This document shows positions 25,226 through 26,989 of a stretch of DNA of 26,989 nt, piece by piece. Made by a program: the position numbers and the translations under genes. Within the stretch, counting starts at the first letter, position 1. Each line of letters opens with the position of its first letter. Below the pieces are notes generated by a model, which was not told the origin of the DNA, made no database searches, and saw only the letters and a list, made by a program, of their open reading frames with translations. The stretch covers positions 1 through 26,989 of the forward strand of contig CANDEX010000017.1 of NCBI GenBank assembly GCA_947383875.1, given 5' to 3'. The DNA comes from an uncultured Azospirillum sp. (lineage in GTDB: Bacteria; Pseudomonadota; Alphaproteobacteria; RF32; CAG-239).

Positions 25226-25929
25226 TATTCTTCCGTACTCTCACTCTTAGGCGGAATAGTCTGTCCGCCGTCCGGATTAACCGGTTTTTTTATTTTAATA
25301 ACTTTTTTCAGTTCTTTTTGAGCCTGATCTTGAGCCATAAGCTTTTCCATCAGTTGATCCATATTCATTCCGGCACCGGCCGTCGGATCATCTGCCGGGG
25401 TTGAAATTGCACCCAAAGCCTCTTTCATCTTTTCAACTTCAGAGGCATCTTCCTTAATCATTTCCGGAGAAGAATTAGCTCGTAATTCTTCCTGATATTC
25501 CGCCAATGTCTTTTTTAAGGCAGGCAGTCCGCCGGCAATTTTCTTTTCAACATAAGGATACAGTTCCTTGTGCTTCAATATGTAATCACCGGTATCGCTG
25601 ATTTCTTCCAAAACATCAAGAATATAACCGTAAAAAGGGTATTCTTCCATCGCAATATTTCCCATTCTGACACATCGTGCAGCAATACGGGAAATTGTCC
25701 GGTCATAATAATCTTTGAGCAAAATATAATTGTCCAGATACCACAAGCTTTCTTTGCTGACAGTCGGCATAGCCGAACCGCTTTGCGGTGTGGCGGGACG
25801 TGGAGGCTGTTGAGGTTGAGATGTCTGCGAAACTGCAGGCTGTTGCACCTGAGGCTGAGCAGCCGCCGGCTGTGGCGAAACTGTTTGCGGATTAGGTGTT
25901 GCGGTTTCAGTGATGTTATCTTGTTCCAT
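25225..25929 (-). CDS. Soluble Pro/Gln-rich protein, first gene of the secretin-like operon
   Basis: 234 residues; AAGGAG lies 5 bases before the ATG at 25929. There is no signal peptide or membrane helix, so it is probably cytoplasmic. Residues 1-52 are a low-complexity Pro/Gln/Ala/Thr stretch. About 57-160 form a helical domain with conserved-looking aromatic and charged residues (W-Y-L-D-N-Y-I-L-L-K-D-Y-Y-D). The rest is charged and helical, then a Pro/Lys/Glu tail. The family is not recognised. Its one-base overlap with the secretin-like gene means the two are translated together, which hints at a cytoplasmic assembly or docking partner. Confidence 0.82.
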   Translation of the reverse strand: MEQDNITETATPNPQTVSPQPAAAQPQVQQPAVSQTSQPQQPPRPATPQSGSAMPTVSKESLWYLDNYILLKDYYDRTISRIAARCVRMGNIAMEEYPFYGYILDVLEEISDTGDYILKHKELYPYVEKKIAGGLPALKKTLAEYQEELRANSSPEMIKEDASEVEKMKEALGAISTPADDPTAGAGMNMDQLMEKLMAQDQAQKELKKVIKIKKPVNPDGGQTIPPKSESTEE

Positions 25930-25952
25930 ATCAGCTCCTTAACTCTCTGTTT

Positions 25953-25981
25953 AATTTAATTTAGCCGGTTGTTTTTGTAAA
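25953..25981 (-). promoter_or_regulatory. Candidate sigma-70 promoter of the secretin-like operon
   Basis: Read on the minus strand, TTTACA (25981-25976) is a 5/6 match to the -35 box. TAAATT (25958-25953) is a 4/6 match to the -10 box, with a 17-base spacer. Transcription would begin near 25946, about 17 bases before the ATG at 25929. This 76-bp gap after the acidic gene is the only intergenic space upstream of the operon in the window. Confidence 0.4.
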
Positions 25982-26005
25982 TTACTTTCTCCAAGCTTTA
26001 CCCAA

Positions 26006-26989
26006 TTATATGGTACCCTGCGGCTTATATGGTTCATTACTGTCATCTTTTTCCTCTAGTTCTCTAAAACCTGAGCTTTCTGCCAAATTTTCGGGAAGAT
26101 TAAACGGCGGAATGTCACTTTCAGATTTTTGATAAACATTATCCTGAAAATAAACTTCCCCGCTATACATTGCACTGAGAGATGTTGTCTCGCTGCTGTC
26201 GTTTTCTTGCAGCATATCATCCTGCCGATAAGGATCTCCCGCATTTATGTCAGATTCTAAAGCCTGAGTTATAACATCATTGCCGGAAAGAGATACTTCA
26301 CTATCGGCAGGAAGAGCTTCCTCTCCTGTTGCAGATAGAGATAAAGTCTCATCATTATCGGCAACTTCTTCATAATCCCATTCCCAATCGTCACTGCCAG
26401 AGTCACCGGTGTTGTCTGCGGAGAACGGCATATTATTTTTTTCATCTTCCGCTACTTCAACATACTCCCAGCCTTCTTCCGAATGTGCTTCATCTTCAGG
26501 GATTTCAACATATTCCCAATCATCTTCGGATGTCTCAGCATCTTCATCTTCTGCCACTTCAACATATTCCCAGCCATCTTCTTCCGGATGTTCTGTCTCG
26601 GTTGAAAGATTTTCTTCCCCTGTTGCAGATAGAGATAAATTTTCATCATCATCGACAACTTCTTCGTAATCCCATTCCCAGTCTTCATCATTACTATCGG
26701 CAGAGAAATTTTCTTCCGTTGTTATAAGTTCATCTCCGTTTTCAGCCGCAGAGAACAAGATATCCGTCGAGGATTCGTCTTCTGTTTCCTCATATTCCCA
26801 TTGCCATTCTTGAAGTTCATCCCCATCAGCGGCGGCTTCATCCGCAGCCGTTACCTCGGCAGCTTCCTCTGCCGGAGCTTCCTCATAAACCCACTCGGAG
26901 CTTTCATCGGCGGCGGCTTCATCCGCAGCTGTTACCTCGGCAGCTTCCTCTGTCGGAGCTTCCTCATAAATCCACTCGGTGCTTTCATC
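26006..26989 (-). CDS. Acidic Trp/Tyr-Glu repeat protein, 5'-truncated
   Basis: The frame is open to the window edge, giving at least 327 residues; the true start is outside (a TTG at 26758 is internal). The chain is extremely rich in Glu and Asp with regularly placed aromatics. It has two 27-residue repeats (S-E-W-[IV]-Y-E-E-A-P) and then W-Q-W-E-Y-E-E. After these come two W-E-W-D-Y-E-E-V units and three W-E-Y-V-E-[VI] units, spaced by F-S-A or L-S-A-T-G-E-E motifs. The C-terminal 70 residues lose the repeat and end in K-P-Q-G-T-I. No globular domain or membrane helix is visible. It is transcribed in the same direction as the secretin-like operon, 76 bases upstream of it. Possible roles (a surface or effector protein, a cation- or protein-binding scaffold) are guesses. 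Confidence 0.8.
   Translation of the reverse strand, partial: DESTEWIYEEAPTEEAAEVTAADEAAADESSEWVYEEAPAEEAAEVTAADEAAADGDELQEWQWEYEETEDESSTDILFSAAENGDELITTEENFSADSNDEDWEWDYEEVVDDDENLSLSATGEENLSTETEHPEEDGWEYVEVAEDEDAETSEDDWEYVEIPEDEAHSEEGWEYVEVAEDEKNNMPFSADNTGDSGSDDWEWDYEEVADNDETLSLSATGEEALPADSEVSLSGNDVITQALESDINAGDPYRQDDMLQENDSSETTSLSAMYSGEVYFQDNVYQKSESDIPPFNLPENLAESSGFRELEEKDDSNEPYKPQGTI
26828..26989 (-). repeat. Tandem 81-bp repeat, two copies
   Basis: Copies 26909-26989 and 26828-26908 differ at about 5 of 81 positions and encode a 27-residue unit with E-W-[IV]-Y-E-E-A-P and E-V-T-A-A-D-E-A-A-A. The array runs into the window edge and may continue. Confidence 0.9.

Noticed and set aside
26329..26727. 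Plus-strand frames rich in His/Leu or Ser opposite the acidic repeat protein
   Set aside because: They are complements of Glu/Asp/Trp codon repeats, and no start context is present. The minus-strand frame is longer, open to the edge and has a clear protein repeat.

Overview
The window looks like part of the chromosome of a Gram-negative bacterium of moderate GC. A member of the Alphaproteobacteria is plausible, because the core gene order is virB8/7/8/9/10/11-like and there are two virB8 paralogues, as in rickettsial Vir systems. This placement is an inference, since the window has no rRNA or housekeeping gene. Almost all of it encodes an unusual, enlarged type IV secretion system (T4SS) and associated cell-envelope proteins.

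Positions 1-8645 (+ strand): four tightly coupled genes, with stop/start overlaps of the TAATG, ATGAATAA and ATGA kind. The second to fourth encode exported proteins with signal peptides; the first is cut by the window edge. All four are long, helical, Ala/Lys/Glu-rich proteins, ending in a 1548-residue coiled-coil protein. Three of them share a short module around Y-S-H-S-E-T-L-x-F-G. The first two genes also share a 271-bp block with no mismatch, followed by unrelated C-termini. I do not recognise their family.

Positions 8660-23014 (+ strand): the recognisable T4SS core. It has two VirB8-type inner-membrane proteins on either side of a 62-residue VirB7-like lipoprotein. A VirB9-type protein follows, carrying an extra C-terminal SPOR (peptidoglycan-binding type) domain. 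Next come two giant open reading frames full of about 16-residue G-N-[VI]-I-G repeats, and then a VirB11 ATPase. The first giant protein (1359 aa) has the N-terminal membrane anchor and an ASH/Hydin-like beta domain. The second (1931 aa, TTG start) has its own signal peptide and ends in the VirB10/TrbI domain. Together they read like one enormous DotG/CagY-like VirB10 cut in two. A strong bidirectional terminator (23041-23072) closes the operon.

Positions 23222-25929 (- strand): a convergent three-gene operon. It encodes a soluble Pro/Gln-rich protein, a short secretin-like lipoprotein with an STN/N0 domain, and a bitopic membrane protein, with a plausible promoter at 25953-25981. Further upstream on the same strand is the 3' part of a very acidic protein with Trp/Tyr-Glu repeats (26006-26989, open at the window edge).

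Taken together, the window suggests a T4SS whose outer-membrane core may be attached to peptidoglycan through SPOR. Its VirB10 scaffold would be replaced by a two-protein repeat solenoid, and accessory secretin-like and coiled-coil envelope proteins are encoded beside it. VirB2, B3, B4, B6, D1 and D4 homologues are not in the window, so completeness of the system cannot be judged here.
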